A stretch of DNA of 64,000 nucleotides. Origin: Castellaniella ginsengisoli. GTDB lineage: Bacteria > Pseudomonadota > Gammaproteobacteria > Burkholderiales > Burkholderiaceae_B. The stretch is from the NCBI RefSeq assembly GCF_039523235.1, contig NZ_BAAAEX010000010.1; one strand, given 5' to 3'. The notes below the pieces were generated by a model that had not been told where the DNA came from, did not search any database, and saw only the letters and a program-made list of their open reading frames with translations. The translations under genes were made by a program, and so were the position numbers. Below, one piece after another: positions 1 through 8,182 of the stretch (the stretch's first letter is position 1; each line of letters starts with the position of its first letter).

Positions 1-280
1 GCCGGGCGGCGGGGGCGGGCGTCGGCCGGCCGGCCGGGGCCGACAGCTCGAACTGTACTTGCACCGCCTGGGAATACCAGTCGGAGGCCATGGATTCCAG
101 GCGGGTGGAGAAATTCTTGCGGACCCAATCGAGCTTGAAGCGGTTGGGCGCACCGATTCTCAGGACCGCGAGTTCCTCGTCGTAGTCGAGAGGCACCAGG
201 GGCCGGATCCAGGCATTGATCTGTTGTGGGGGGAGTTCCTGTTCCAGCCTCTGGACGCAGGTCTGCCAGAATTCATTCAT
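1..280 (-). CDS. dnaA: Chromosomal replication initiator DnaA, N-terminal part (runs off window)
   Basis: DnaA is the ATP-dependent initiator that melts the chromosomal origin and also acts as a transcription regulator. Only the first ~93 codons are present; the gene continues past the left edge. The translation begins MNEFWQTCVQRLEQEL and contains PLVPLDYDEELAVLRIGAPN, typical of DnaA domain I (helicase and partner interaction) in Alcaligenaceae. The start at 280 is chosen because the family begins M(N/K)EFWQTC. An in-frame ATG at 289 with a GAGG nine bases upstream is the alternative. The gene is divergent from rpmH, the usual Burkholderiales arrangement. Identity is certain; the exact start is not. 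Confidence 0.95.
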   Translation of the reverse strand, partial: MNEFWQTCVQRLEQELPPQQINAWIRPLVPLDYDEELAVLRIGAPNRFKLDWVRKNFSTRLESMASDWYSQAVQVQFELSAPAGRPTPAPAAR

Positions 281-303
281 AGGGGTCATCGTGCTAAACC
301 TCG

Positions 304-335
304 ATTCTACCCTTTCCCGATCGAAGTTATCCACA
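304..335 (-). promoter_or_regulatory. dnaA promoter with a perfect DnaA box
   Basis: A perfect DnaA box, TTATCCACA, lies at 327-335. Read on the minus strand, a TAGAAT -10 hexamer (309 to 304) follows about 17 bases downstream, so the box covers the expected -35 region. DnaA autorepression through such a site is known in other bacteria; here it is inferred. I see no other close match to TTWTNCACA in the 280-538 gap, so this gap is weak evidence for an origin. Confidence 0.6.
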
Positions 336-385
336 GCCTGGCGGGGCCGGGGCTCCCCGGCGAGGGCCGGAATGCCTACAAGTGA

Positions 386-414
386 TTGACACGAGGCCGT
401 AAATTTGCTGAAAT
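386..414 (+). promoter_or_regulatory. Candidate sigma-70 promoter for rpmH-rnpA
   Basis: A perfect TTGACA (386-391) is followed after 17 bases by TGAAAT (409-414), four of six matches to the -10 consensus. Transcription would begin near 421, leaving a leader of roughly 118 bases before rpmH. The leader has a GCCGTAGGC / GCGCCTGCCGG-rich segment that could fold. Promoter identity is inferred from motif quality and position only. Confidence 0.5.
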
Positions 415-538
415 ACAGGGCTTTTCTATGCCGTAGGCAAATTGCGCCTGCCGGTTATTTCCCGGGATGCGGTCCCGGGCCCATTCCGGGTTGTTTACCC
501 CAAGCGGGCCATTTGCCCCGAGCTCTTTTGGATCCACC

Positions 539-673
539 ATGAAACGCACTTTCCAGCCTTCCGTTACCCGTCGCAAGCGCACCCATGGGTTTCGCGTGCG
601 CATGAAGACCCGTGCCGGCCGCGCTGTCCTGAGCGCCCGCCGCGCCAAGGGCCGCAAGCGCCTGGCCGTCTGA
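539..673 (+). CDS. rpmH: 50S ribosomal protein L34
   Basis: This is the smallest protein of the large ribosomal subunit. The 44-residue product opens MKRTFQPSVTRRKRTHGF and ends AKGRKRLAV, the nearly invariant L34 sequence: extremely basic and rich in Arg, Lys and Ser/Thr. It lies directly upstream of rnpA, the conserved bacterial pairing in which both are transcribed from the rpmH promoter. The length is standard for the family. No strong Shine-Dalgarno is visible (GGATCCACC precedes the ATG). Confidence 0.98.
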   Translation: MKRTFQPSVTRRKRTHGFRVRMKTRAGRAVLSARRAKGRKRLAV

Positions 674-723
674 TTGGCCCTTCGGGGCCCGGCGCGTCTG
701 GCGCGGCCCCCGAAATGATCGCC

Positions 724-1080
724 ATGCCTACCGCTTTTCCTCCGGCGGCCCGGCTGCATCGCCCCTCGGAATACGCGGCTGCCCTCAAGGGGCGGCGTAT
801 CGCCCGAGGGGCTTTGTTCGTTGTGTCCGGGCCGCGCGAACCGGCGGCCGGCCCAGCCCGGCTGGGCCTGGTGGTGCCCAAGCGCCATGCGCCCCTGGCG
901 GTGACCCGCAATGCCATCAAGCGCGTCCTGCGGGAAGCCTTCCGCTTGCGCCGGGGCGCGCTGCCCGACGGAGACCTAGTCTTTCGCCTGGTGAACCGCC
1001 CGCCCGCCCTCAGCCTGACCGCGCTGAAACGCCAGGTCCGGGCCGAGGCCGACGCGCTTCTCGCACGGATCGCACCATGA
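724..1080 (+). CDS. rnpA: Ribonuclease P protein component
   Basis: RnpA is the protein cofactor of RNase P; it helps the catalytic RNA bind pre-tRNA leaders. The ~118-residue product has ARLHRPSEYAAALKGRR near the N-terminus and the RNR-type core VTRNAIKRVLREAFR, with the conserved Arg/Asn/Lys cluster that contacts RNA. The start at 724 (MPTAFPPAARLHRPS) matches the family N-terminus. An ATG nine bases upstream (715) is in frame and cannot be excluded. Its stop overlaps the start of yidD by four bases (ATGA), suggesting translational coupling. Confidence 0.95.
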   Translation: MPTAFPPAARLHRPSEYAAALKGRRIARGALFVVSGPREPAAGPARLGLVVPKRHAPLAVTRNAIKRVLREAFRLRRGALPDGDLVFRLVNRPPALSLTALKRQVRAEADALLARIAP

Positions 1081-1313
1081 TGCGCGCGCTGTTCATCGCC
1101 CCGATCCGCTTCTACCGTTATTTTCTCAGCCCCTGGGTGGGGCAGCAGTGCCGCTTCACCCCGACGTGCTCGGCCTATGCGATCGAGGCCATCGAAACCC
1201 ACGGGGTAGTGCGGGGATTGTGGCTGGGCACGCGGCGCATCGCCCGCTGCCATCCAGGCTGCCCGGGCGGGCACGATCCGGTCCCGCCCGTGCGCGGCGC
1301 GAGTCATCCGTGA
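1077..1313 (+). CDS. yidD: Membrane protein insertion efficiency factor YidD
   Basis: YidD is a small, mostly cytoplasmic, membrane-associated protein that improves YidC-dependent insertion. The 78-residue product shows the family pattern: RFYRYFLSPWVG, then CRFTPTCSAYAIEAIETHG, then RRIARCHPGCPGGHDPVP. The cysteines in CRFTPTCS and CHPGCPGGHDPVP are family hallmarks. The gene overlaps rnpA by four bases and precedes yidC by 91 bases, the classic rnpA-yidD-yidC order. Confidence 0.97.
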   Translation: MMRALFIAPIRFYRYFLSPWVGQQCRFTPTCSAYAIEAIETHGVVRGLWLGTRRIARCHPGCPGGHDPVPPVRGASHP

Positions 1314-1404
1314 TCCCGGTTGGCGGGGCCTTAGGGCCATCGTCAGGATTGCTACGTTAAACTGATGGGCTTTTGCCCCGTACCCATACGAAAAACAGGC
1401 GCCA

Positions 1405-3075
1405 ATGGACATTCGACGCACCATCCTCTGGATGATCTTCTCTTTCGCACTGCTGCTGCTGTGGAACAACTGGCAGGTTTACCAGGGCCAGCCGTCGCTG
1501 TTTTCCCTGACGCCGCCCGCCGCGGAGCCGTCCAAGCCCGGGGCGCCCGCCGCCGGACAGCCCGCCGGCGTGCCGACGGCGGCGGCCCAGCCCGGCACAC
1601 CGGCGACGGTGCCGGGGGCATCCGCCGAGCCCGAAGGGCGCAAGGTCCATCTCAAGACCGACGCCTACGATCTGACGTTCGACACCACCGGCGCCCAACT
1701 GGTGCAGGCCCAGTTGCTGAAATACAAATCCCTGGATGGCGACGACGGCCCGATGTTCCTGCTGAACGACCAGCCGGGCGACACGTACGTCGCCCAGACC
1801 GGCGTGGTGGGCGCGCCGCAGGGCAGCGGGTATCCGACGCACCTGACGCCGTTCTCTCTGGTGACGCCGGAGCCCGTGGTCAAGGGCGACACCCTGGAGA
1901 TCGCCTTCGAGGCGACAGCCGGCCAGGTGCGGGTGGTCAAGACCTTCATCGTGCCGCGCGACGGCTATGACATCCGCGTACGCCACGACATCACCAACCT
2001 GGGCGACCAGCCGATCGATCCCTCGCTGTACCTCCAGTTGACGCGCGACGGCAACGACCCCCCGAACACCTCGGGTTTCTACAGCACCTTCACGGGCGCG
2101 GCGGTGTATTCGTCGGAAGAGAAATTCCAGAAGGTCCATTTCGACGACATCGCCAAGGGCAAGGGCGGCTACATCCAGCAGGCCGACAACGGCTGGATCG
2201 GCATCGTGCAGCATTATTTCGCCACCGCCTGGGTGCCGCCCCAGGGCACGGTGCGCACCAACCAGGCGCTGGCCCTGGCCAATAACCTGTATGCCATCCG
2301 CACCATCGAGCCGGTCGGCACCATCGCCCCGGGCGCCCAGCGTTCGGTCGAGGCCAATCTGTGGGTGGGTCCGCAGGACCAGGAGGCCATGAGCGAGGTG
2401 GCCCCCGGCCTGGAACTGGTGGTGGACTACGGCTGGGTGACCATCATCGCCAAGCCCATGTTCCACTTCATGACCTGGCTGCACGCGCTGCTGGGCAACT
2501 GGGGCTGGACCATCGTGGTGCTGACGCTGCTGATCAAGCTGGTGTTCTACCCGCTGTCGGCCGCCAGCTACCGCTCGATGGCCAAGATGAAGCTGGTCAC
2601 CCCGCGCATGCAGCACCTGAAGGAAAAGTTCGGCGACGACAAGGCCAAGCTGAACGCCGCCATGATGGAGATGTATCGCACCGAGAAGATCAACCCGCTG
2701 GGCGGCTGCCTGCCGATGCTGGTGCAGATCCCGGTGTTCATCGCGCTGTACTGGGTGCTGCTGGGCAGCGTGGAAATGCGCGGAGCGCCCTGGATCCTGT
2801 GGATCCACGACCTGTCGGTGCGCGACCCCTGGTTCATCCTGCCGGCCATCATGATGGCGACCATGTTCCTGCAGATCAAGCTGAATCCGACGCCGCCGGA
2901 TCCGACCCAGGCGAAGATCATGATGATCATGCCGCTGGTGTTCGGCGGGATGATGTTCCTGTTCCCGGCCGGCCTGGTGCTGTACTGGTGCGTGAACAAC
3001 ATCGTGTCCATCATCCAGCAGCGCGTCATCATGCTGCGGCTGGACCGCGAGAAGGCGGCCTCGGCGTCGAGCTGA
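1405..3075 (+). CDS. yidC: Membrane protein insertase YidC
   Basis: YidC inserts and folds inner-membrane proteins, alone or with SecYEG. The 556-residue product begins with the uncleaved transmembrane helix MDIRRTILWMIFSFALLLLW. A Pro/Ala-rich linker (about residues 33-70) and the large periplasmic beta-sandwich domain follow. From about residue 360 comes the Oxa1/Alb3 core of membrane helices, starting GNWGWTIVVLTLLIKLVFYP. Length and domain order match Gram-negative YidC. The gene ends just before a strong terminator, so mnmE may have its own promoter. Confidence 0.98.
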   Translation: MDIRRTILWMIFSFALLLLWNNWQVYQGQPSLFSLTPPAAEPSKPGAPAAGQPAGVPTAAAQPGTPATVPGASAEPEGRKVHLKTDAYDLTFDTTGAQLVQAQLLKYKSLDGDDGPMFLLNDQPGDTYVAQTGVVGAPQGSGYPTHLTPFSLVTPEPVVKGDTLEIAFEATAGQVRVVKTFIVPRDGYDIRVRHDITNLGDQPIDPSLYLQLTRDGNDPPNTSGFYSTFTGAAVYSSEEKFQKVHFDDIAKGKGGYIQQADNGWIGIVQHYFATAWVPPQGTVRTNQALALANNLYAIRTIEPVGTIAPGAQRSVEANLWVGPQDQEAMSEVAPGLELVVDYGWVTIIAKPMFHFMTWLHALLGNWGWTIVVLTLLIKLVFYPLSAASYRSMAKMKLVTPRMQHLKEKFGDDKAKLNAAMMEMYRTEKINPLGGCLPMLVQIPVFIALYWVLLGSVEMRGAPWILWIHDLSVRDPWFILPAIMMATMFLQIKLNPTPPDPTQAKIMMIMPLVFGGMMFLFPAGLVLYWCVNNIVSIIQQRVIMLRLDREKAASASS

Positions 3076-3097
3076 TGTAGACTGACTCCGCCTGCGC

Positions 3098-3129
3098 AAC
3101 GGTGCTCCTCGGGGCACCGTTTTGCTTTT
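3098..3129 (+). terminator. Rho-independent terminator after yidC
   Basis: The stem ACGGTGC / GCACCGT (3099-3105 with 3114-3120) has an eight-base loop and is followed by TTTGCTTTT. It sits 23 bases after the yidC stop and about 30 bases before mnmE, so it should end the rpmH-rnpA-yidD-yidC transcript. Confidence 0.8.
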
Positions 3130-3158
3130 GTGAACCCGACAGCCGTTCCTGGTGACGC

Positions 3159-4574
3159 ATGACCGCCTTTTCCACCGACCCCATCATTGCCATCGCCACG
3201 GCCCCCGGCCGGGGCGGGATCGGCGTGATCCGCGTGTCCGGCCCGGACCTGGGCGCCTGGGCCGAGAGGCTCTGCGCTCAGCCCCTGCGTCCCCGGCATG
3301 CCCATTACCTGCCGTTTCGTGACCGCCACGGCGAGACCCTGGACGAAGGCCTGGCGCTGTTCTTTCCCGGGCCGCATTCGTACACGGGAGAGGATGTGCT
3401 GGAATTGCAGGGCCACGGCGGCCCCGCCGTGCTGCGGCGCGTGCTGGAGGATTGTCTGGCGCGAGGCGCGGACATCGGCCTGCGCCTGGCGCAACCGGGC
3501 GAGTTCACCCAGCGCGCGTTCCTGAACGACCGCCTGGACCTGGCCCAGGCCGAGGCCGTGGCCGACCTGATCGAAGCCAGTTCCACAGCGGCGGCGCGCA
3601 GCGCCATGGCGTCCTTGTCGGGCGCGTTTTCCGCCGAGGTCAATGCGCTGAGCGAGCGCATCGTGCAACTGCGCATGCTGGTCGAGGCGACCCTGGACTT
3701 TCCGGAAGAGGAAATCGACTTCCTGGAAAAATACCAGGCCGCCGAGCGGCTGGGCGGGGTGACGGCGGCGCTGGATGGCGTTTTGCGCACCGCCCGCCAG
3801 GGCCTGGTGCTGAGGGAAGGGCTGCACGTGGTGCTGGCGGGCCAGCCCAACGTGGGCAAGTCCAGCCTGCTGAATGCGCTGGCGGGCGAGGACATCGCCA
3901 TCGTCACCCCGATTGCCGGGACCACGCGCGACCGTGTAGTGCAGCAGATCCACATCGAGGGCATCCCCCTGCACATCGTGGATACGGCCGGCCTGCGCGA
4001 GACCGAGGACACGGTCGAGCGCATCGGCATCGAACGGAGCTGGGCCGAGATTGCCCGCGCCCAAGTGATTCTGCACCTGCAGGATGCCCGGCACCCGGAC
4101 GATCCGCTGGACGCGGACATTGTGCGGCGGCTGCCGGCGGGGGTGCCGGTGCTGCGGGTGTGGAACAAGGTGGATCTGCTGGGCCATGGGGCAGGCTCCC
4201 CAGACCGTTCCGTGCCGGGCCAATCCGGGCGACATGCGGGCCGCGAGGCGGAGGACTCCTCCGATCCCCTGCTGATTTCCGCTCATACCGGCGCGGGCCT
4301 GGACGCGCTGCGCGCCCGGTTGCTGGCCATCGCGGGCTGGACGCCGGGGGCGGAGTCCCCCTGGCTGGCGCGCGAACGGCATGTGCGGGCGCTGGAGGCG
4401 GCGCGCGAACACTTGCAGGCCGCCGCCGGGCATGCGGCGCACAGCGATCAGGTGCTGGACCTGTTCGCCGAGGAATTGCGCCTGGCGCACGAGGCGCTGT
4501 GCGGGATCACGGGGCAGTTCACTAGCGACGATCTGCTGGGAGAGATTTTTTCCAGCTTCTGCATCGGGAAGTGA
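3159..4574 (+). CDS. mnmE: tRNA modification GTPase MnmE (TrmE)
   Basis: MnmE, with MnmG, installs the 5-carboxymethylaminomethyl group on wobble uridine 34 of certain tRNAs. The 471-residue product has the N-terminal folate-binding domain (PIIAIATAPGRGGIGVIRVSG). An embedded G domain follows: P-loop GQPNVGKSSLLNAL near residue 228, GTTRD near 254, switch II DTAGLRE near 275 and NKVD near 336. It ends FCIGK, supplying the conserved C-terminal cysteine motif. All expected motifs are intact and the length is typical (450-475). Its position next to yidC is the standard order. Confidence 0.98.
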   Translation: MTAFSTDPIIAIATAPGRGGIGVIRVSGPDLGAWAERLCAQPLRPRHAHYLPFRDRHGETLDEGLALFFPGPHSYTGEDVLELQGHGGPAVLRRVLEDCLARGADIGLRLAQPGEFTQRAFLNDRLDLAQAEAVADLIEASSTAAARSAMASLSGAFSAEVNALSERIVQLRMLVEATLDFPEEEIDFLEKYQAAERLGGVTAALDGVLRTARQGLVLREGLHVVLAGQPNVGKSSLLNALAGEDIAIVTPIAGTTRDRVVQQIHIEGIPLHIVDTAGLRETEDTVERIGIERSWAEIARAQVILHLQDARHPDDPLDADIVRRLPAGVPVLRVWNKVDLLGHGAGSPDRSVPGQSGRHAGREAEDSSDPLLISAHTGAGLDALRARLLAIAGWTPGAESPWLARERHVRALEAAREHLQAAAGHAAHSDQVLDLFAEELRLAHEALCGITGQFTSDDLLGEIFSSFCIGK

Positions 4575-4607
4575 GGTGGGGGCCGTCGCCCCTTGATTGC
4601 CATTCCC

Positions 4608-4904
4608 TTATCCTTCCACCACCACTTCCGAATGCACCACCTCCGGTGCCTTTTCAAAGAACCCGCCGACCAGGCCGCGCCAGGCCTGGAAATCTTCCGA
4701 CTGGCGGAAGTGGACCATGTGATCGTCCAGGGTTTCCCAGTACACCATCAGCACGTATTGCCCGGGCTGTTCGATGATGTGGTGCAGTTCGACGCGCTTG
4801 CAGCCCCGGGCGCGGTGAAAGAGCGGCAGCGCCTGGCGCACGCCGGCCTCGAAGTCGGCCTGGGTGCCGGGTTTCACGGTGATATGGGCCATCTCGCGGA
4901 TCAT
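4608..4904 (-). CDS. Antibiotic biosynthesis monooxygenase (ABM) domain protein
   Basis: A 98-residue single-domain protein of the dimeric alpha/beta barrel ABM family, whose members include quinol monooxygenases and many proteins of unknown substrate. Recognisable elements are MAHITVKPGTQADFEAGV at the N-terminus, the Cys-Lys-Arg segment GCKRVELHH, and YVLMVYWETLDDHMVHFRQS with the FEKAPEVVHSEVV C-terminal strand. An AGGAA lies upstream of the ATG at 4904. It converges on mnmE and runs in the same direction as the downstream FAD enzyme remnant region. The substrate is unknown. Confidence 0.8.
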   Translation of the reverse strand: MIREMAHITVKPGTQADFEAGVRQALPLFHRARGCKRVELHHIIEQPGQYVLMVYWETLDDHMVHFRQSEDFQAWRGLVGGFFEKAPEVVHSEVVVEG

Positions 4905-4962
4905 GTCGGGTTCCTGTGAAGAAGGTTGGGGATGTTGCCATGATTATGCACCGTGCCGCGCG

Positions 4963-6072
4963 TCATGCCAGCCGTTGCGTGACCTCGGCGGCGATGGCCA
5001 GGCAGGCGGTCAGCCCGGGGGATTCGATGCCGTACAGGTTGACCAGGCCGGGGACGCCATGCGCCCGGACGTCCTGGATGAGGAAGTCGGCGTCCCGGCC
5101 GGCGGGCACGATCAGCTTGGGGCGGATGCCGGCATAGTCGGGGTGCAGGGCGCCGTCGCGCAGGCCGGGCCAGTAGCGGCGGATCGCGGCGTAGAAGCCG
5201 TCGGCGCGGGCGGGATCCACGCGATAGTCGATGCCGTCGATCCATTCGACGTCGGGGCCGAAACGGGCGTGCCCGCCCAGGTCCAGAGTCAGGTGCACGC
5301 CCAGGCCGCCGGGCTCCGGGACGGGATAGATCAGGCGGGAAAACGGGGCCTTGCCCGACAATGCGTAGTAATTGCCCTTGGCGTAGCGGCCGGCGGGGAT
5401 GCTGCCGGGCGGCAGGCCGTCGAGCGCGGCCGCGACGGCCTGGGCGTGCAGGCCGGCGCAGTTGACGACGCGGCGGGCGATGAGTTCCATGGGTTCGTCG
5501 CCGCCGATGCGCAGCAGGATGCCGCCGCCGTCTTTCAAGACCAGGCCGGACAGGGCGGGGGATCGCAGGGCCAGCAGGCCGCCGGCGGCTTCGAGATCGC
5601 CCTGCAGGGCGAGCATCAGGCTGTGGCTGTCGATGATGCCGGTAGAGGGCGATTCCAGCGCGGCCACGCAGCGCAGCGCGGGTTCCCGCGCCTGCGCCTG
5701 GGCGGCGTCCAGCCGGCGCAGGTCGCGCACGCCGTTGGAGTCGGCCGCGGCGGCGATGCGCCGCAGGGCGTCGATCTGGGCGTCGTCGGTGGCGACGATG
5801 AGCTTGCCGCAGCGCCGGTGGGCGATGCCATGAGAGGCACAGTAGTCATACAGGGCCTGGCGGCCCTGGACGCACAGCCGGGCCTTGAGCGAGCCGCGCG
5901 GGTAGTAGAGGCCGGCGTGAATGACTTCGCTGTTGCGCGCGCTGGTGGCGGTGCCGATGGCCGCCTCGGCTTCGAGCACCAGGGTTTCCAGGCCGCTCCG
6001 GGCGCAGGCGCGCGCCACGGCCAGCCCGACGACGCCGGCGCCGATGACGACGCAGTCAATGCGATCGGTCAT
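4963..6072 (-). CDS. FAD-dependent oxidoreductase, L-2-hydroxyglutarate oxidase-like
   Basis: The 369-residue product is a DAO-type flavoprotein. The N-terminal dinucleotide-binding motif is VVIGAGVVGLAVARACA, with the following acidic residue in LVLEAE. SARNSEVIHAGLYYPRGSLKA is the signature of the L-2-hydroxyglutarate dehydrogenase/oxidase branch (LhgO, L2HGDH). C-terminal IRPKLIVP and NLYGIESPGLTACLAIA complete the family pattern. The probable reaction is oxidation of L-2-hydroxyglutarate to 2-oxoglutarate, repairing a side product of 2-oxoacid reduction. The exact substrate is inferred. The start at ATG 6072 gives the native N-terminus. Confidence 0.85.
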   Translation of the reverse strand: MTDRIDCVVIGAGVVGLAVARACARSGLETLVLEAEAAIGTATSARNSEVIHAGLYYPRGSLKARLCVQGRQALYDYCASHGIAHRRCGKLIVATDDAQIDALRRIAAAADSNGVRDLRRLDAAQAQAREPALRCVAALESPSTGIIDSHSLMLALQGDLEAAGGLLALRSPALSGLVLKDGGGILLRIGGDEPMELIARRVVNCAGLHAQAVAAALDGLPPGSIPAGRYAKGNYYALSGKAPFSRLIYPVPEPGGLGVHLTLDLGGHARFGPDVEWIDGIDYRVDPARADGFYAAIRRYWPGLRDGALHPDYAGIRPKLIVPAGRDADFLIQDVRAHGVPGLVNLYGIESPGLTACLAIAAEVTQRLA

Positions 6073-6131
6073 GGTGGTGTTCTCCCGAATGGATGAGGCA
6101 GTGTATCGCTGCCTTGCCGGGGACGGCGGGC

Positions 6132-6365
6132 CTACAGCCACCGGTCCGGGAACTGTTCGCAGAGGAAGTCGATGAAGGCGGTGACGCGGGAACTGGCCAG
6201 CCGCCGGGAGCTGTGCAGCGCCCAGAGTTCGACTGGGTGGTCCGGCACGATGCCCCAGATTTTCAAGCCCTCGGTCGCGGGGCCGGGCCGCGTCATGGAT
6301 TGGGGCAGCAGCGCCGCGCCCGCGCCGGCGCGCACGGCGTCGCGGACCATGAGCAGGGAAGGCAC
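6132..6365 (-). pseudogene. C-terminal remnant of a LysR-type regulator
   Basis: About 77 codons encode only the end of a LysR substrate-binding domain: SLLMVRDAVRAGAGAALLPQSM, then VELWALHSSRRLASSRVTAFIDFL and the stop. The DNA-binding helix-turn-helix and most of the effector domain are missing. Upstream on the same strand the reading frame leaves LysR-like sequence at about 6362 and soon meets a stop. The break coincides with the truncated start of an Old Yellow Enzyme remnant on the opposite strand, so a single deletion probably removed the 5' parts of a divergent gene pair. Confidence 0.8.
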
Positions 6366-6987
6366 ACAACCCTCTGCCGATGGCCAGGGCTATGCGAATA
6401 CCCCGGGCCTGCACGAGGCCGCGCACGTGGCCGGATGGCGCCGGGTGACGGAGGCGGTGCATGCGGCGGGCGGACGGGTGTTCATCCAGTTGATGCATGC
6501 CGGCCGGATGTCCCATCCGGACAATACGCCTCATCGTCGGCAGGCCCTGGCGCCATCGGCGGTGGCGGACCGGATCGGGGCCGCCCGCACGGGGCTGCGC
6601 CTGTCGCCCGGCAGTGTCCTGGGCGGTGTCGAGGAAGGGCCGGAGCGCGCGGATCTCTACCGTCACCTGGCGGCGCAACTGGCGCCGCTGGGGTTGGCCT
6701 ACCTGCATGTGGTCCAGGGGCGGGACGAGACCCTGCTGCGGGAGATCCGCCGGTTGTGGCCGAACGTGCTGATCGTCAATCGGTCGGGGCGCGGCCGGCA
6801 GTCCTTGTCTTCCGATCTGGAAGCGGGTCTGGCGGACATGGTGTCGGTGGGCCGGATGGCGCTGTCCAATCCCGATCTGCCGGCGCGCATCCGGGAAGAT
6901 CTGCCTCTGAACGAACCGGATCCCGCCACTTTCTACGGCGGCGGGGAAGCAGGCTACACGGACTATCCCGCTTTCCAGCCTGCTTGA
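6358..6987 (+). pseudogene. Remnant of an Old Yellow Enzyme-family alkene reductase (NemA/XenA-like)
   Basis: The plus-strand frame starts abruptly with EGTQPSADGQGYANTPG and continues AGWRRVTEAVHAAGGRVFIQLMHAGRMSHP, unmistakable OYE (FMN-dependent ene-reductase) sequence. The first ~65 residues and any start codon are absent. At about 6565-6575 the text jumps from LAPSAVA to DRIGAARTGLRLSPGS. That omits the roughly 125 residues of the barrel that normally hold the HGANGYL catalytic segment and following helices. The C-terminus is normal (NEPDPATFYGGGEAGYTDYP). Two deletions therefore disabled this gene. Confidence 0.85.
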
Positions 6988-7064
6988 CGGGAGACGGGCG
7001 GAAGCGGTGTGCCGGCCCGGCCGTCGGCGCCTGCAAGCGCATGCGCCAGGATAGGCTAATAGAT

Positions 7065-7091
7065 ATAGCTTGCTATTAAATAGCACGCTAT
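7065..7091. promoter_or_regulatory. Palindromic operator of ohrR
   Basis: A 27-base inverted repeat with ATAGC-n-TGCTATT arms is symmetric at all positions except two off-centre pairs' bases and the central base. It overlaps AT-rich promoter-like sequence and ends 14 bases before the ohrR ATG. OhrR-type MarR repressors bind AT-rich palindromes at this position, so autoregulation is the natural inference. Confidence 0.65.
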
Positions 7092-7105
7092 ATAAAATGA
7101 GTCTC

Positions 7106-7603
7106 ATGAATGCACCCCTTCCCCTTGCCGCCGACAAGCCGCCCGTCCAATTGGCGCTGGATGCGCAGTTGTGCTTTGCGCTGTATTCGGCGCAACTGGC
7201 GATGGGCAAGATCTACCGGAAGCACCTGGCCGGCCTGGGCCTGACCTACCCGCAGTACCTGGTGATGCTGGTGCTGTGGGAGGCCGATGGGCTGACGGTC
7301 ACGGCGCTGGGCGAGCGCCTGTACCTGGATTCGGCCACGCTCACGCCGCTGCTCAAGCGCTTGCAGGCCATGGGCCTGCTGCGCCGGGACCGCCCGGCCG
7401 AAGACCAGCGTCAGGTACGAGTGACGCTGACGCAGACCGGGCGCGAACTCTGGCGCCGCGCCGGCGGCATCCCCGAGGGCGTGCTGTGCGCCACGGGCTG
7501 TACGCCCGACCATGCCCGGGTGTTGAAGGCCGAGCTGGAAGAACTGCGCGCACACCTGCTGGCCGCGTCCGCCGCTCTGGAAAATCCTACGGCGCCGGAC
7601 TGA
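7106..7603 (+). CDS. ohrR: Organic-hydroperoxide-sensing MarR-family repressor OhrR
   Basis: A winged-helix repressor that releases DNA when an N-terminal cysteine is oxidised by organic hydroperoxide. The product (about 165 residues) contains LALDAQLCFALYSAQLAMGKIYR, with the sensing Cys at residue 23. The helix-turn-helix region follows: LTVTALGERLYLDSATLTPLLKRL, then the wing RRDRPAEDQRQVRVTLT. Cysteines at 128 and 132 (LCATGC) suggest the two-cysteine, disulphide-forming subclass. The start at 7106 gives the usual length; ATG 7097 is an alternative, and neither has a good Shine-Dalgarno. ohr follows 74 bases downstream. Confidence 0.92.
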   Translation: MNAPLPLAADKPPVQLALDAQLCFALYSAQLAMGKIYRKHLAGLGLTYPQYLVMLVLWEADGLTVTALGERLYLDSATLTPLLKRLQAMGLLRRDRPAEDQRQVRVTLTQTGRELWRRAGGIPEGVLCATGCTPDHARVLKAELEELRAHLLAASAALENPTAPD

Positions 7604-7677
7604 CCGGCCCGTTCACGGGACGCCGCCGATCGTGGTGCCGGCGGTGTTCCTGGCATCGCACCACAAGGAGTTCAAGC

Positions 7678-8103
<426 letters not shown>

Positions 8104-8182
8104 ACCGTTCGTTCGGGGCGGGCCGTTTCGCCACAGGCTGCGATCCGCAGTCCGCCCGGAACGTTTCATCCGCGAACGCGTC

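Noticed and set aside
280..538. Chromosomal origin (oriC) in the dnaA-rpmH gap
   Set aside because: Only one DnaA box is visible and no AT-rich unwinding region stands out; the evidence is too thin to annotate.
2568..4490. Long minus-strand open frame opposite yidC and mnmE
   Set aside because: It reads antisense to two intact conserved genes, has no recognisable domain and no start signal.
6172..6987. Functional alkene reductase gene from an upstream start
   Set aside because: Upstream codons are antisense to the LysR remnant, and the barrel lacks about 125 residues including the catalytic segment.
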